A DNA stretch of 64,000 nt, from contig NZ_JANQKD010000003.1 of NCBI RefSeq assembly GCF_028281305.1, positions 88,393 to 152,392 of the forward strand. Direction: 5' to 3'. A program made the position numbers and the translations under genes. The DNA comes from Pelagibius sp. (GTDB taxonomy: Bacteria; Pseudomonadota; Alphaproteobacteria; Kiloniellales; Kiloniellaceae). Shown piece after piece: positions 17,809 through 27,266 of this stretch. The number at the start of each line of letters is the position of its first letter. The stretch's first letter is position 1. The notes under the pieces were generated by a model. It saw only the letters and a program-made list of their open reading frames with translations. It did no database searches and was not told the origin of the DNA.

Positions 17809-19220
17809 CAGCCCCCTTTCCGACGACACCACCACCCGCGCCGCGGGCGGTTCTGGGCGACCTGCTGGCCCTCGCCGGATTGAACGGCGAGCTGGCCGAC
17901 GCGGCTGTGCTCACCGGCAGCGAGCCGGTTCTCCCCTCCTCCTTCGCAGTCGGTACGGTCGCCCAGACCACGATTGCGGCAACCGCACTGGCTGCGGCGG
18001 CCTTCTGGCGCCTGCGCGGCGGGAGTGCCCAGGAGGTTGCCGTCGACATGCGGCACGCGGCCTGCGAGTTCCGCAGCGAGCGGCTGTTCCGGGTCGACGG
18101 TGAGGCACCGAAGCGCCTTTGGGACCCCATTGCGGGCGTCTACCGTACGGGTGATGGCCGCTGGGTGCGCCTGCACACGAACTTCCCGCACCACTGCGAC
18201 GGCACTCTGGCCCTGCTCGGCTGCGCCTACGAGCGGGACGCGGTGCAGCAGGCCCTGAACGGCTGGCAGGCGGCGGATTTCGAGGACGCGGTCGCCGAGC
18301 GCGGCCTGGTGGCGACGATGATGCGCAGCGCAAAAGACTGGCTGGACAGCCCCCAGGGGGCAGCCCTTGCCGCACAACCCGTCCTGTCGATAGAACGCAT
18401 CGGCGAGAGTGCGCCGGAACCGCCAAATGCTGCACCCCGTCCTCTCGCCGGCATCCGCGTTCTCGACCTCACCCGTATCATCGCCGGGCCTGTCGCCGGC
18501 CGCGCCCTCGCCGCCCACGGTGCGGAGGTGATGCGGATCGCCGGCCCGCACCTGCCTTTCATCGAACCTCTGGTGATCGACAGCGGCCGCGGCAAGCTTT
18601 CAGCGCACCTGGATCTGCGCCAAGCGGAAGGCCGCGCAGGCCTGACCCGCCTCCTGCGTGATGCCGACGTCTTCGTCCAGGGCTACCGTCCCGGCGCGGT
18701 GGCCGGCCATGGCTTCGGCCCGGCCGAGGCCGCCGCCCTGCGGCCCGGCATCGTCTATGTCTCCCTCAACGCCTATGGCTACGACGGGCCGTGGGCCGGA
18801 CGGCGCGGCTTCGATTCCCTGGTCCAGACCGCCAGCGGGATCAATCATGCGGAAGCGCAGGCAGCCGGGGTCGAGGGCCCGAAGGAACTGCCCTGCCAAG
18901 CGCTCGACCACGCATCCGGATACCTTATGGCCTTCGGGGCCATTGCCGCCCTGATCCGACGAGCCGAAGAGGGCGGTAGCTGGCATGTCAGGGTTTCCCT
19001 GGCGCGCAGCGGCCGCTGGCTGCAGAGTCTTGGCCGGGTTGCCGGCGGCCACGACTGCGCGGAACCGGAAGAGCGCTACCTGGAAAGCCTGATGGAAACC
19101 CTGGCCTCCGGTTTCGGGCGCCTCAGCGCCATCAGGCATGCGGCGCAGATGTCAGAAACGCCGCCCGCCTTTGCGCGCCCGAGCGTTCCTCTGGGCAGCC
19201 ACCCGCCGGCGTGGCCCTAA
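17805..19220 (+). CDS. CoA transferase, CaiB/BaiF family (class III)
   Basis: PLAGIRVLDLTRIIAGPVAGRALAAHGAEVMRI, DVFVQGYRPGAVAGHGFGPAEAAALRPGIVYVSLNAYGYDGPWAGRRGFDSLVQTASGI, CQALDHASGYL retaining the catalytic Asp; extended N-terminal region. Confidence 0.9.
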   Translation: MTAPFPTTPPPAPRAVLGDLLALAGLNGELADAAVLTGSEPVLPSSFAVGTVAQTTIAATALAAAAFWRLRGGSAQEVAVDMRHAACEFRSERLFRVDGEAPKRLWDPIAGVYRTGDGRWVRLHTNFPHHCDGTLALLGCAYERDAVQQALNGWQAADFEDAVAERGLVATMMRSAKDWLDSPQGAALAAQPVLSIERIGESAPEPPNAAPRPLAGIRVLDLTRIIAGPVAGRALAAHGAEVMRIAGPHLPFIEPLVIDSGRGKLSAHLDLRQAEGRAGLTRLLRDADVFVQGYRPGAVAGHGFGPAEAAALRPGIVYVSLNAYGYDGPWAGRRGFDSLVQTASGINHAEAQAAGVEGPKELPCQALDHASGYLMAFGAIAALIRRAEEGGSWHVRVSLARSGRWLQSLGRVAGGHDCAEPEERYLESLMETLASGFGRLSAIRHAAQMSETPPAFARPSVPLGSHPPAWP

Positions 19221-19244
19221 GCGCCCCGAGCCTGGGGCTGCTTC

Positions 19245-20525
19245 CTAGAACTTGGTGCGCAGCCCGAGCGTCACGAGGTTGCGGGAGAAATCCCTGTCCT
19301 CGTCATCCGACCAGCGTTGCACATAGCGGTAGTCCGCCCCGATCGAGACGTAGCGGTTGATCAAGTACTCGCCGCCGACGGAAAAGATGGCGCGGTCGTC
19401 GACACGGTCCACCTCGCGAAAATCGTCCTGGACGTAACGCGCCTCGGCCACCAACAGAACATTGCGCATCAGCTCGTGCTGGACCTCGCCGGAAACCGTC
19501 GACTGGGTCTTTGACGAAGACCCGGGCGTGTTGGTCGCATTGTCCCGCCGCGCCAGGCGCCCCTTCACGGTTGTCAGCTCGGTGACGTACCAGGTGAAAT
19601 CCCCGTCGACGATGAAGTCGACATCGTCATTGAAGTCGGGGTCCTCGAAGTCATTGGCAATGAACCCCACATCCAGGGCGATATGCACGAGGCGGCTCAG
19701 CTCGGTTTCAATACCGATGGTGGCGCCGCCCGCCCGCGCGTCGCGGTCCGCGCCTGTTTCGTCCAGTTCATCGAACTCCCGGATGCGGAAAAAGGGCTCC
19801 AAAGTCACGTCAGTGATTTCGGAGATCTCATAGCCGATCGGCAGGCCGAAACGATACTCGATGCGGTCGCGGTCGTCATCGCCGGTGGAAACGTAGTCGT
19901 CCCGGCGCACCTGCACCTGCCCGCCCACGAAAACCCTGTTGAAACGGTGGGTATAGCCGCTATTCACCTGAAAACGGTCGAACTCCGTCGGGTCCTCTTC
20001 ACCGGTATCCTCCGGGTCGTCGCGGCCGATGACCTGCCGGCTGTACTCGGCGCTGAGATCAGCCTGGTTCCGCTCCGCCAGATCCAGCCGAAGCTGCGGA
20101 CGAACCAGGTATTCGGTGCGGTCCTGGCTCGAGTTGTCCAGGAAGGTCTGATCCCGGATCTGGCCGACAACGCGCAGGCTGTGGCGCGACCATTCGCTCC
20201 GGGCAACCAAGGATGCCGCGACCGAGGTGATGAAATCGTCTTCCTCGCCGCTTTCGTCGGCGAAGATATTGTCGTCATAGGTCTCGCTGACGCTGAGGCT
20301 TGGGAACAGGCGAAACCCACCCAGGTCGAGCCCTTTTGCATCAAAGGCCTCGCGCGGCCGTTCAAAGACGGCCACCGGCTCGCCACTTTCCTGCGCCGCC
20401 GCCGGAGCGGCCGCCAGGGAAACTGCCAGTCCTCCTGCCAGCCCCCCTGCCAGCACGGCACAGGCCATCCGCCGCACAGCGAGCAACCCCGGGGCCGAAG
20501 AGTCAGGGCGTGGCAAAGCGGTCAT
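19245..20525 (-). CDS. Outer membrane beta-barrel protein (EPS-locus type)
   Basis: Signal peptide; alternating amphipathic strands; C-terminal ...SRNLVTLGLRTKF ending in Phe as in OM barrels; downstream of the Wza-like gene. Confidence 0.82.
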   Translation of the reverse strand: MTALPRPDSSAPGLLAVRRMACAVLAGGLAGGLAVSLAAAPAAAQESGEPVAVFERPREAFDAKGLDLGGFRLFPSLSVSETYDDNIFADESGEEDDFITSVAASLVARSEWSRHSLRVVGQIRDQTFLDNSSQDRTEYLVRPQLRLDLAERNQADLSAEYSRQVIGRDDPEDTGEEDPTEFDRFQVNSGYTHRFNRVFVGGQVQVRRDDYVSTGDDDRDRIEYRFGLPIGYEISEITDVTLEPFFRIREFDELDETGADRDARAGGATIGIETELSRLVHIALDVGFIANDFEDPDFNDDVDFIVDGDFTWYVTELTTVKGRLARRDNATNTPGSSSKTQSTVSGEVQHELMRNVLLVAEARYVQDDFREVDRVDDRAIFSVGGEYLINRYVSIGADYRYVQRWSDDEDRDFSRNLVTLGLRTKF

Positions 20526-20573
20526 CGGCGGCGGAACCGCGACAGGATCAACGGAATCAGAAATGGGAACCGC

Positions 20574-21146
20574 CTAGAAGTAGCGTTCGTAAACGTTGAT
20601 CACGTCGCCCGGCTGCACGAGCGCCAGCGGATCGGCCCTGAACTCCGCAAGCCCGCCATCAACTTCTCGGGTGATCGAAACGGTGTCCTGATCCGCCCGG
20701 AAGGTGAACCCTCCGCTGATCGAGACCGCGGTGAGCACCGTCATCCGCGGCACATAGGCGTATTGTCCCGGCGCTCTGGTCTCGCCCAGAATATAGAATG
20801 GCCGGTAGGTCGCAATCTCGACCGTTGTGTTCGGAGAGACCAGGATTCCCTGCGCGAGTTTCTCGGCAACGGCATCCTCGAGCTGCTGAACGCTCATGCC
20901 TTCCGCATCGACCGCCCCGATCAAGGGCACCGTCACGAACCCGGAATCGCTGACAAGGTATTCTCCGGTCAGTTCCTCCTGCCCGAAGACCACCAGGCGG
21001 ACCCGATCGCCGGCACCCAACTTGTATGGTCCTTCCGCCTTGGCCGGAAGCGGCGGCAGAGACCCTGCCCCGGTGCATCCGGCAACGAGAATCGAAAGCA
21101 TGGCCGCCGCCAGAGACCTGACGGCAAAGCTTCCCCCGACGTGCAT
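20574..21146 (-). CDS. Polysaccharide export lipoprotein (Wza/ExoF family)
   Basis: Lipobox-like LVAGC; PYKLGAGDRVRLVVFGQEELTGEYLVSDSGFVTVPLIGAVDAEGMSVQQLEDAVAEKLAQGILVSPNTTVEIATYRPFYILGETRAPGQYAYVPRMTVLTAVSISGGF. Confidence 0.93.
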   Translation of the reverse strand: MHVGGSFAVRSLAAAMLSILVAGCTGAGSLPPLPAKAEGPYKLGAGDRVRLVVFGQEELTGEYLVSDSGFVTVPLIGAVDAEGMSVQQLEDAVAEKLAQGILVSPNTTVEIATYRPFYILGETRAPGQYAYVPRMTVLTAVSISGGFTFRADQDTVSITREVDGGLAEFRADPLALVQPGDVINVYERYF

Positions 21147-21214
21147 CTCCTCCTCCTTTACTCACCTTACAAACACCGCCTGCCGCTCCCCGGTCGGCAG
21201 TGCGTCGATCACGA

Positions 21215-21958
21215 TCAGTCGCCGGCCTCGGACAAGCGGCTGCCCGCCCAGACCTCCGCTGGTTGGCGCAGCCGATCGGCACGATTCTGTCCGGGTTCCG
21301 GTTCAATGCGCATGGCAACCACGCTCAGAGGCCAAGCCTCGGCGGTTGAGAGAACGGCTGCATGAAGGTCAGGAACGGCCTGACTCTCAAGCGCCTCGAA
21401 GACTTGCGGCTGCAGGATGTAGCGGCCCAAGGACGCCGCCGTGACCGCGGCGAAGCAGCCATCCCGCTCTCTCAGACCGTCATCCAGCACGGCAACCGCA
21501 TTCCCGCCTGCCTGCCGATAGCGTGCCGCCAGGCGCAGCATCGCCATGGCACCACCGGTCTGTGGCTGGGCCGGCACGAGCACGGCCACCGGCTCCTGGC
21601 CAACGACCTTGCGAGCGGCGAGCAGCGCGGTCGCAAGGCTGCGCTGGCCGCTCTGACGCCCGACCCTGATCTGGCGCGGCCGGGGCGCGTCGCTGCCCTC
21701 CGGGTCCGCTGCGGAAGGCCAACCCAAAACGTGGATGTGGCGTCCGCCGCGGCGGTCGTCCACGACGGTCACCCCATCTTCCGTCACCAGGACCAACTCG
21801 CTCAATCCGCAGGCACGCGCTTCTTCCACGACCGCACGCAGATCGCGGTCTTCTCCGGCAAAGGAAGGCGCCTGTCCCGGCACTCCGGCGATCGGCTGGA
21901 GCCCGAGAGGCCTCACACCCAGAGGGATAATGGCCTTGCGCAGAGGGGGAACCTTCAT
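21215..21958 (-). CDS. Degenerate GalU/ExoN-like nucleotidyltransferase homolog (probable pseudoenzyme)
   Basis: MKVPPLRKAIIPLGVRPLGLQPIAGVP...AVVEEARACGLSELVLVTEDG...RSLATALLAARKVVGQEPVAVLVPAQPQTGG...SLGRYILQPQVFEALE is collinear with GalU ([27 protein letters not shown] / VVNECIAAGITEIVLVT / [27 protein letters not shown] / IVGRYVLSADIWPLL), but the GLGTR loop, PKEMLP, PD and EKP motifs are missing. GalU residues recalled, not searched. Confidence 0.7.
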   Translation of the reverse strand: MKVPPLRKAIIPLGVRPLGLQPIAGVPGQAPSFAGEDRDLRAVVEEARACGLSELVLVTEDGVTVVDDRRGGRHIHVLGWPSAADPEGSDAPRPRQIRVGRQSGQRSLATALLAARKVVGQEPVAVLVPAQPQTGGAMAMLRLAARYRQAGGNAVAVLDDGLRERDGCFAAVTAASLGRYILQPQVFEALESQAVPDLHAAVLSTAEAWPLSVVAMRIEPEPGQNRADRLRQPAEVWAGSRLSEAGD

Positions 21959-21986
21959 GGTGTCCGGCAAGATGTCAGGCTCCCTT

Positions 21987-23444
21987 CTAATAGGCTTCGC
22001 GATCGCCGAGAACGACGAAGGCGGTTCTGATGAGGATCTGCAGGTCGAAGGCCAGCGACCAGTTCTCGATGTAGAAGAGATCGTGCTCGACCCGACGCTC
22101 AATCTTTTCGACCGTGTCGGTCTCCCCGCGCCAGCCGTTCACCTGGGCCCAGCCGGTGATGCCCGGTTTGACGCGGTGACGCGCGGCATAGGCATCGACC
22201 GCATCTTCATAAAGATGACCGCCGGCCTTGGCGGAGGTGGCATGGGGCCGCGGCCCAACCAGGGACATGTCGCCCTTCAGGACGTTAATGAGCTGCGGCA
22301 ATTCGTCGAGGCTGGTCTTGCGCAGAAAGCGGCCGACGCGCGTCACGCGCCCGTCATTGCGGCGCGTCAGGACCTCTGCATTGGCGTCGGTCATGTGGTG
22401 GTGCATGGTCCGGAACTTCCAGCAATCGAAGAGATTGTGATTGAAGCCGTAGCGCTTCTGCCGAAAGAAGACCGGCCCGGGCGAATCGAACTTGATCGCA
22501 AGAGCAACAAGCAGAAACAGGGGCGAGAGCAGAAACAGCAGCAGGGCCGCGATGCCGCGGTCCTCAATCGTTTTGAGGATGAAGGACCAGCCGGAGATTG
22601 GCCGGTCGAAGAGCTGCATCACGGGCAACCTGGCCAGCCGGGTAAAGGTGCGGTCGGGAAAGCTGAAGGCCGCAAGATCCGGTGCCAGCCTGACCGGAAC
22701 CGGTGTGCGCTCAAGCTGGCCAACGACCTCCCTCAGCCTCTGGTCGGCGGTCCAGGGCAACGCGACAACAACCTGATCCACCTCGTCCCGGCGGATCATC
22801 CCAATCAGGTCTCCCACCGTGCCCAGGAGCGGCACGCCATTGCTTTCCCGCAGCACCCGGGAACGCCGGTCATCCGCAAAACCGACAATCTTGGTGCTCA
22901 GATCGCCGTGGGTTTGGAGGTAGGCAGCCAATCGGCGCCCCTGTTCCCCGGCCCCGACGATAACCGTGCGATTGGCGAAGCGACCGGCCGCAGCTAGCCC
23001 GCGCACCCAGCGCCGCAGCAGCAGTCGGCCGGCAACCAGGCCCGCACAACTGCCCAAGAACCACGAAAGCGCCCAGATGCGTGAGTAGGTGTCAGACACC
23101 TTCATAAGAAAGGCCAGGGCCAGCAAGACGCAGAAGGTGACCGTCCAGGCGGTGACGATGTTTCCGTAAGGGATGCGCTTGGCGAAGAGAAAGTCGTCCC
23201 GGTACACGTCGAAACGGTGGAGCATCATCGTGGCGACCACCATGGCAACGACGATCGCGCCGAGGTACTTGGGGTAGTACAGACTTGGATCTTCTGCCTG
23301 CCGGAGGAAAAACACTGCCAGGCCCAGGAGGCCGATAATCATCAGATCGCAAACGCGAAAAACGATGTCGACGGCGATGCGCGAGATCGGCCTGACGTCC
23401 CGACTAGCCCGTTTTCCGTCCACTGCCGCCAGCGCAGCATCCAT
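21987..23444 (-). CDS. Exopolysaccharide polyprenyl glycosylphosphotransferase (WcaJ/ExoY-type)
   Basis: 485 aa; N-term TM plus Rossmann-like domain, C-term [32 protein letters not shown]...[27 protein letters not shown]...[24 protein letters not shown]. Confidence 0.96.
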   Translation of the reverse strand: MDAALAAVDGKRASRDVRPISRIAVDIVFRVCDLMIIGLLGLAVFFLRQAEDPSLYYPKYLGAIVVAMVVATMMLHRFDVYRDDFLFAKRIPYGNIVTAWTVTFCVLLALAFLMKVSDTYSRIWALSWFLGSCAGLVAGRLLLRRWVRGLAAAGRFANRTVIVGAGEQGRRLAAYLQTHGDLSTKIVGFADDRRSRVLRESNGVPLLGTVGDLIGMIRRDEVDQVVVALPWTADQRLREVVGQLERTPVPVRLAPDLAAFSFPDRTFTRLARLPVMQLFDRPISGWSFILKTIEDRGIAALLLFLLSPLFLLVALAIKFDSPGPVFFRQKRYGFNHNLFDCWKFRTMHHHMTDANAEVLTRRNDGRVTRVGRFLRKTSLDELPQLINVLKGDMSLVGPRPHATSAKAGGHLYEDAVDAYAARHRVKPGITGWAQVNGWRGETDTVEKIERRVEHDLFYIENWSLAFDLQILIRTAFVVLGDREAY

Positions 23445-23612
23445 TACACAATCCCCCTGTCAGACTCAGCGGCACTGCGTTCCTAGGCATACCCGTCGCG
23501 TCTGTGATCGTTCTGTCGCGCGATCCTGTTTAACGACGCAGGTCTCGAACACCGAAGCCGAACGAGACACCCCTCTCTACTGCACCGCAAAACAATAGCC
23601 ATTTCCGAACAT

Positions 23613-23630
23613 GCGAAAGTGTGATTTCGC
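23613..23630. promoter_or_regulatory. Inverted repeat GCGAAA-N6-TTTCGC, candidate operator
   Basis: atGCGAAAgtgtgaTTTCGCgt lies in the ~390-bp divergent region between the WcaJ-like (-) and sulfotransferase (+) genes. Confidence 0.4.
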
Positions 23631-23832
23631 GTGGTCTAACTGTGGGCTTTGTTGTGACTTCCCTCTCTGTCATAGGAAAATCACTGGCATCTTTCAGGCC
23701 TTTGTGCGACCGCGAAAAGACGGCCACAGAATTGGCCGATCGCAGGAGCCGAGAGCCCCTTGGCGTCTTCGTGATCGCAGGGCTGAAACCTAAAGACGGA
23801 ACCACGTTCACGACGACCGCTAGCGGGAAGCC

Positions 23833-24666
23833 ATGATGGCGCCGGATTTCATCATCATTGGTGCCATGAAGTGCGGTACCACCAGCCTGTACCGCTACCT
23901 CGGAGCACATCCGGATATCGGGCTTTCGCGTGAAAAGGAAACCGACTTCTTCCTGGCCAAGCAGAATTTTGCGCAGGGACTGGACTGGTATCGAGCGCAG
24001 TTCGCCAGCGGCGCCCGGATCAACGGCGAGGCCTCGCCCAACTACACCAAGCACACGGAGTTTCCGGGCGTGCCGGAGCGCATCTTCGACACGGCGCCGG
24101 GCGTGAGGCTGATTTACATCGTGCGCGATCCGGTCGACCGCTTTCTGTCCCAGTATCACCATCACGCCATTGCAGGCGAAGCGAACCCGGACCCCCGGCA
24201 TGTCCTGAGCACCAGGGCCGGACGCAATTACCTTGAGTGCAGCCGCTATTTCAAGCAACTCAGCCGTTACCTGGACTTTTTCCCGCGCGACCAGATCTTC
24301 GTGGCCAGTTTCGACGAGTTGCGTGAGCGCCCGCACAGCCTCGTGCGCCAGGTCTTCGATTTCCTTGAGGTCGACAGCGCGGTCGCGGTCGATGGACTCG
24401 ATCGGGCCCACAACCAACGCAGCAGTCTGCAGGGGCTGCCGCAGTGGTACTTCCGGGCCCGGCGATCCCCATTGCTGAAGGCCATAAAAGGACGCCTCCC
24501 CCAACCGCTCTACGAAGCTATGCTGAACCGGCTTCGGCGCGCGCCACAGGGTGAGTTGCCGCGAATCGACGAGGATTTGCGCGCCGAACTGAAGAATTTG
24601 CTAAAGGACGACGCCATGCGCTTCCGCGACTTCACCGGCATGCCGTTCGCGAACTGGTCGCTGTAG
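23833..24666 (+). CDS. Sulfotransferase domain-containing protein
   Basis: FIIIGAMKCGTTSLYRYLGAHPDIG (5'-PSB loop) and RLIYIVRDPVDRFLSQYHHH (3'-PB motif). Confidence 0.93.
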   Translation: MMAPDFIIIGAMKCGTTSLYRYLGAHPDIGLSREKETDFFLAKQNFAQGLDWYRAQFASGARINGEASPNYTKHTEFPGVPERIFDTAPGVRLIYIVRDPVDRFLSQYHHHAIAGEANPDPRHVLSTRAGRNYLECSRYFKQLSRYLDFFPRDQIFVASFDELRERPHSLVRQVFDFLEVDSAVAVDGLDRAHNQRSSLQGLPQWYFRARRSPLLKAIKGRLPQPLYEAMLNRLRRAPQGELPRIDEDLRAELKNLLKDDAMRFRDFTGMPFANWSL

Positions 24667-24673
24667 AGGCCCC

Positions 24674-26032
24674 ATGTCCGCCGAACCGCAACCACAGACC
24701 AGCCCGGCAAGCGGACCCATGCCAGAGCGCCAGGCGCCGCCGCAGGCTATGGACAGCGAGCCTCTGACCCTGATGCGGGCGCTGGAGTGGGCGTTCATGC
24801 TGTTCGCAATGCTGGCAGCGTCCTACGCATTTGCGCTGCAGCGCCCGGTCGAAACACTGAGCTGGTATCTCATCTACCTGACCGCCCTCGGCCTCTTCGT
24901 CCTGCGGTACGGGACCTTTCTCTCGGCGGTCTGGCTCGCCGGGCCGCTGTTGCTCTGGCCGGTCCTGGCCGCAACGTCCTACTTCTGGTCGGAGACGCCA
25001 AGTCAGACCCTGCGGGCAACCATTCAGCTCACGATGACGGTGCTGATCGCATCCTACATCGGCGGACGGTTCTCGATCTTTGACATCTGCCGCGGCCTGT
25101 TTTGGGTGACGCTCGCCTGCGGGCTGGTCTCGCTGCTGGCGATCCTCGCAAAGCTGGGAATTGCCTACGATCACAATGGAATCGCACGCGGTATCTTTCC
25201 GCACAAGAACGTGCTTGGCGGCCGCATGGTGCTCCTGCTGATCTGCTCGATTCTGCTGTTCGCCTTGGGCTGGAACCGGCCGCTTGTCCTGTTCGCCGCG
25301 GGGCTATGCCTGGTTCTGACCGCTCTCAGCCGTTCGGCAACCTCCATCGTCATGATGTTCGGCCTCTGCGCGCTTGCACCGGTGCTGCTGTCCTGGCGGT
25401 CGCCCGGCCCCATGCGCCTGCTGGCCTACCTCGTTGCAGCAATGGTGGCTGCGTCCGGCGCCTGGTTTGTGCTGTCCTACGGTATCGACCCCACCGGCCT
25501 GGCGCTGGACGCCCTGGGCAAGGAGCGCACCCTGACAGGCCGCTCCGTGCTGTGGGACTTCGCTACCGGACTGATCGCGCAGCGCCCTGTGCTGGGCGTT
25601 GGCTACAACGCCTTTTGGGACGGCAATGCCGGCTCGTTCAGCAGCTACATCCAGTATGTGATGCAGCAGAACCTGGTGAACTTCCACAACTCCTACCTGG
25701 ACATCACTGTTCAGATGGGCTTCGTGGGCCTCTCCGTGACCCTTGCGACCGGCGTCTGGTTTGGAATCGTCGCCTTGAAGGTGCTGCGCCACGGCGGCGA
25801 TGCGACGGCTGCCCTGCCTGCCTTCTTCCTTGCCTTCGTCGCGGTCTACTCGCTCAGTGAATACGCACTGTTCCGCCAGCATTCACTGATACAGATCCTG
25901 CTCGGGGCAATTCTGGTCGCCAGCATCCGGCAGGCAGCGGAGCTTTCCGAAGCTAGGCTGGAGTCGACCCTAACCGCCCTTGGCAGAGGCGCCGCCAGAT
26001 CTCCGCAATCAACTGGCTGGAGACATAGCTGA
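24674..26032 (+). CDS. O-antigen ligase/polymerase family membrane protein (WaaL/Wzy/ExoQ-like)
   Basis: 452 aa polytopic; GIFPHKNVLGGRMVLLLICSILLF, LTALSRSATSIVMMFG, GRSVLWDFATGLIAQRPVLGVGYNAFW...NFHNSYLDITVQMGFVGL. Confidence 0.92.
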   Translation: MSAEPQPQTSPASGPMPERQAPPQAMDSEPLTLMRALEWAFMLFAMLAASYAFALQRPVETLSWYLIYLTALGLFVLRYGTFLSAVWLAGPLLLWPVLAATSYFWSETPSQTLRATIQLTMTVLIASYIGGRFSIFDICRGLFWVTLACGLVSLLAILAKLGIAYDHNGIARGIFPHKNVLGGRMVLLLICSILLFALGWNRPLVLFAAGLCLVLTALSRSATSIVMMFGLCALAPVLLSWRSPGPMRLLAYLVAAMVAASGAWFVLSYGIDPTGLALDALGKERTLTGRSVLWDFATGLIAQRPVLGVGYNAFWDGNAGSFSSYIQYVMQQNLVNFHNSYLDITVQMGFVGLSVTLATGVWFGIVALKVLRHGGDATAALPAFFLAFVAVYSLSEYALFRQHSLIQILLGAILVASIRQAAELSEARLESTLTALGRGAARSPQSTGWRHS

Positions 26033-26951
26033 AGACGTGCCAGCCCTTGAGACTGGCCAGGGCCGCCCGGTGCCAGCTACGCTCGCGGGCCTCGTCGACG
26101 AAGACACGCCACTGCAGTCGTTGCTCCAGGCTTCGACAAAGATCCTGCATTGCCGAGCGAAATCCGGGAGAGGCCAGCGCCGGGTGCTCCAGGAAGCGAA
26201 GGTTGACCGCAAGAAACTGCCGCAGATCCTCAGTGCTGTGGCGTGCGGTCAAGGAGTCCGAGCGCAAGCGGTAGCGGTAGAGCGCCTCCTGACAGAGGAA
26301 GAAGCGCGCACCGGCGGCGAAGCAGGCCATGTAGAAGGCGAAGTCCTCTGCAAAGCGCAGGTTCTCTTCGTAGCGCAGACCCTGACTTTGGAGAAACCGC
26401 CGGGAAATCAGCGGCTTCAGGAAGCCGTAGCTGCGCCGGGGGCGTTGCGGATCCGGTAGGTTGCCACGCAAAAAGTCCGCTGCGGTGATGGGTGCGCAGC
26501 TCGCCACCTCCCCGGCCGGCAGCATGGGCTCACGGTCACCCGCTTCATCCTCCAAGAGCAGATTGTCCGCCAGAAGATCGGCATTGCAGTCGCGCGCCAA
26601 TGCGGTCAGGCGGGCAAGACGCCCGGGCTCAAAGGCGTCATCCGCATCGAGCAGCGCGATCCACTCACCTCTTGCATGGTCAAGCCCGAGATTGCGCGCC
26701 GCAGCGGGTCCCCCGTTGCACTCCGCCGCGATCACACGGACACGGTCGTCGGTCGCGGCAAGGGACCGGGCAATCGCAAGCGTAGAGTCCCGCGAACAAT
26801 CGTCGATGATGAGGATCTCGAAGTCTGAAAGACTCTGCGCCTGGACCGAAGCAACCGTGCGCTCCAGGAACTCCGCCGCGTTGTAGGCAGGCACAACTAC
26901 AGAGACGCGGGGCGGCCGCTTCTCGATATCGCCGCGCGGCGTCTCTGGCAT
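25953..26951 (-). CDS. Glycosyltransferase family 2
   Basis: PPRVSVVVPAYNAAEFLERTVASVQAQSLSDFEILIIDDCSRDSTLAIARSL...WIALLDADDAFEPGRL; start trimmed to MPETPRGD. Confidence 0.92.
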   Translation of the reverse strand: MPETPRGDIEKRPPRVSVVVPAYNAAEFLERTVASVQAQSLSDFEILIIDDCSRDSTLAIARSLAATDDRVRVIAAECNGGPAAARNLGLDHARGEWIALLDADDAFEPGRLARLTALARDCNADLLADNLLLEDEAGDREPMLPAGEVASCAPITAADFLRGNLPDPQRPRRSYGFLKPLISRRFLQSQGLRYEENLRFAEDFAFYMACFAAGARFFLCQEALYRYRLRSDSLTARHSTEDLRQFLAVNLRFLEHPALASPGFRSAMQDLCRSLEQRLQWRVFVDEARERSWHRAALASLKGWHVFSYVSSQLIAEIWRRLCQGRLGSTPA

Positions 26952-27266
26952 TGACGTTTCTGACAACTGGTCTGCGGGCCTTTGTCGTAAGTGAGCGAAC
27001 GACAGGGTCGTTGCGCGGCAGAGTAGCCTTCCTCGGAGCCGTCCTGGCTGGAACAACTTTGTGGCATGCTTGCCTTCGTCATTCCGACCATACTATTGGG
27101 AAACAAGGGTAAAGTGGATCGCACCCCAACGTCCGTTCCTGGCCTCTTCATCTAGGTGTCGGCCAGGGTTCGGATGCGGCGGAAGTCCCGGAAAGAGGCA
27201 CCGCCGCCGGCCCTGGAGGGAATGCGCCGACACTTGGCTTTAGATGACACTGGGAAGCGCTGCACC

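Noticed and set aside
19683-21365. 560-aa plus-strand ORF
   Set aside because: Antisense to the beta-barrel and Wza-like genes; no domain features.
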